DNA from: DATEMK01 sp035275625
GTDB taxonomy: Bacteria; Bacteroidota; Bacteroidia; AKYH767-A; OLB10
Direction of reading: 5' to 3'
Length of the DNA stretch: 5,369 nt
Assembly (NCBI GenBank): GCA_035275625.1
Contig: DATEMK010000016.1
Location: 1-5,369 of the forward strand
The notes beneath the pieces are model-generated. The model saw nothing but the letters and a program-made list of their open reading frames with translations. It searched no databases and was not told where the DNA came from. Shown here one piece after another: positions 4,810 to 5,369 of this stretch (position 1 is its first letter; every line of letters begins with the position of its first letter). Both the position numbers and the translations under genes were made by a program.

Positions 4810-5349
4810 TTAGTTTTTAGGAGTTTCAGCAGGTTTTTGTTCAGCAGGTTTTACCTGGTCAGTTGCTGTTGCAGGAGGAGCTTCAACAGTTCCTTTCAAA
4901 TGCAGCACTTTCGGGTTTGATTTTGCATTTGAATTCAATGTTACAGTTTTGTCCTGCATTCCCATTTTTCCGGCAGAATTGAATTTTACATGAATAGCTC
5001 CTTTTTCACCTTTTTTAATGGGCTCTTTAGGCCATGTAGGAACGGTGCATCCGCATGATCCATGTGCATCAGTGATCACAAGAGGTTCTTTTCCTGAGTT
5101 AACAAATGTGAAATCAAATTCCACGTTATCACCCTGTTTAATGGTTCCGAAATTATATTCCTCCTTTTCAAATTTAAAGTCAGCCGCATTCGGATTATCC
5201 TGGACCGGTGCCGCTGTCGGTGCTGGGGCAGGTGCAATAGTCGCAGGTGTAGCAGGAGTTGGGGTAGGAGGAGTTGCTTTATCATTCTGTGCTTGTGAAG
5301 CCGCAGTGAAAGCGATAAACATAGATACTAATAAGATTGTTTTTTTCAT
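4810..5349 (-). CDS. Exported DUF1573 domain protein
   Basis: A 179-residue secreted protein. MKKTILLVSMFIAFTAASQA (1-20) is a signal peptide with likely cleavage after SQA; there is no lipobox cysteine, so it should be periplasmic or exported rather than a lipoprotein. A Pro/Ala/Thr-rich linker (about 25-50) precedes a DUF1573 domain (about 57-156). This domain is an immunoglobulin-like beta sandwich common in Bacteroidota, with EYNFGTIKQGDNVEFDFTF (64-82), VNSGKEPLVIT (83-93), HGSCGCTVPTWPKEPI (96-111) and HVKFNSAGKMGMQDKTVTL (120-138). The CGC pair (Cys99, Cys101) within SCGCTVP is a hallmark of the domain. A Pro/Ala/Gln/Lys-rich tail (157-179) ends the protein. Its molecular role is unknown. 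The ATG at 5349 lies 20 bases from the window end, so its promoter cannot be assessed. No Shine-Dalgarno sequence is seen. Confidence 0.9.
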   Translation of the reverse strand: MKKTILLVSMFIAFTAASQAQNDKATPPTPTPATPATIAPAPAPTAAPVQDNPNAADFKFEKEEYNFGTIKQGDNVEFDFTFVNSGKEPLVITDAHGSCGCTVPTWPKEPIKKGEKGAIHVKFNSAGKMGMQDKTVTLNSNAKSNPKVLHLKGTVEAPPATATDQVKPAEQKPAETPKN

Positions 5350-5369
5350 TTTGGATTTTGTTTAATTTA

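Noticed and set aside
5018..5365. Plus-strand open frame of 115 codons with a Gly/Ala/Val-rich stretch
   Set aside because: It is the antisense shadow of the DUF1573 gene; the Gly/Val repeats are the complement of its Pro/Ala/Thr linker.
1..5369. Defence system, mobile element, CRISPR array, tRNA or riboswitch
   Set aside because: No transposase, integrase, toxin, nuclease, regularly spaced repeats, cloverleaf or known aptamer could be seen. All coding space is taken by core genes.

Overview
The window looks like a chromosomal housekeeping segment from a member of the Bacteroidota (Bacteroidetes). Four things point there. The DNA is AT-rich. Shine-Dalgarno sequences are weak or absent ahead of nearly every gene. 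Several start-proximal regions carry the TAnnTTTG -7 box typical of the phylum. The protein sequences and gene order (ftsH, rsfS, birA, SRPBCC protein, pyrE, NUDIX) resemble the block I recall from Flavobacteriia and relatives. Genus and species cannot be read from this stretch. Proteins are densely packed, and no gene-free stretch exceeds about 110 bases.

Layout from left to right. Positions 1-395 (minus) hold the N-terminal part of the membrane protease FtsH, cut by the window edge. Positions 487-897 (minus) encode the ribosomal silencing factor RsfS, probably co-transcribed with ftsH. Across a 102-bp divergent spacer, birA (1000-1743, plus) encodes a biotin-protein ligase without a DNA-binding domain. 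It runs tail to tail into a small SRPBCC-fold protein (1751-2176, minus), which lies downstream of pyrE (2204-2857, minus) in an apparent two-gene operon. Only 11 bp separate pyrE from a divergent two-part NUDIX hydrolase (2869-3480, plus). That gene converges, with a 4-bp gap, on a class I PLP-dependent aminotransferase (3485-4714, minus). A 95-bp spacer with two clear inverted repeats follows, then an exported DUF1573 protein (4810-5349, minus).

The genes serve general growth functions: membrane proteolysis, ribosome dormancy, biotinylation of carboxylases for fatty-acid synthesis, pyrimidine synthesis, nucleotide clean-up and amino-acid metabolism. They do not form one pathway. I found no defence system, mobile element, CRISPR array, tRNA or rRNA, and no clear sign of a new multi-gene system.

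The points most worth a second look are regulatory or at the level of single residues. They are: a symmetric pair of interlocked -7 boxes between rsfS and birA; a perfect 10-bp stem-loop that would sit at the very 5' end of the aminotransferase mRNA; a palindrome just upstream of it; a 7-bp inverted repeat ahead of ftsH; a good promoter match for the NUDIX gene inside pyrE; an apparent Gly-to-Glu change in the biotin-binding loop of BirA; and an unassigned N-terminal half in the NUDIX protein.
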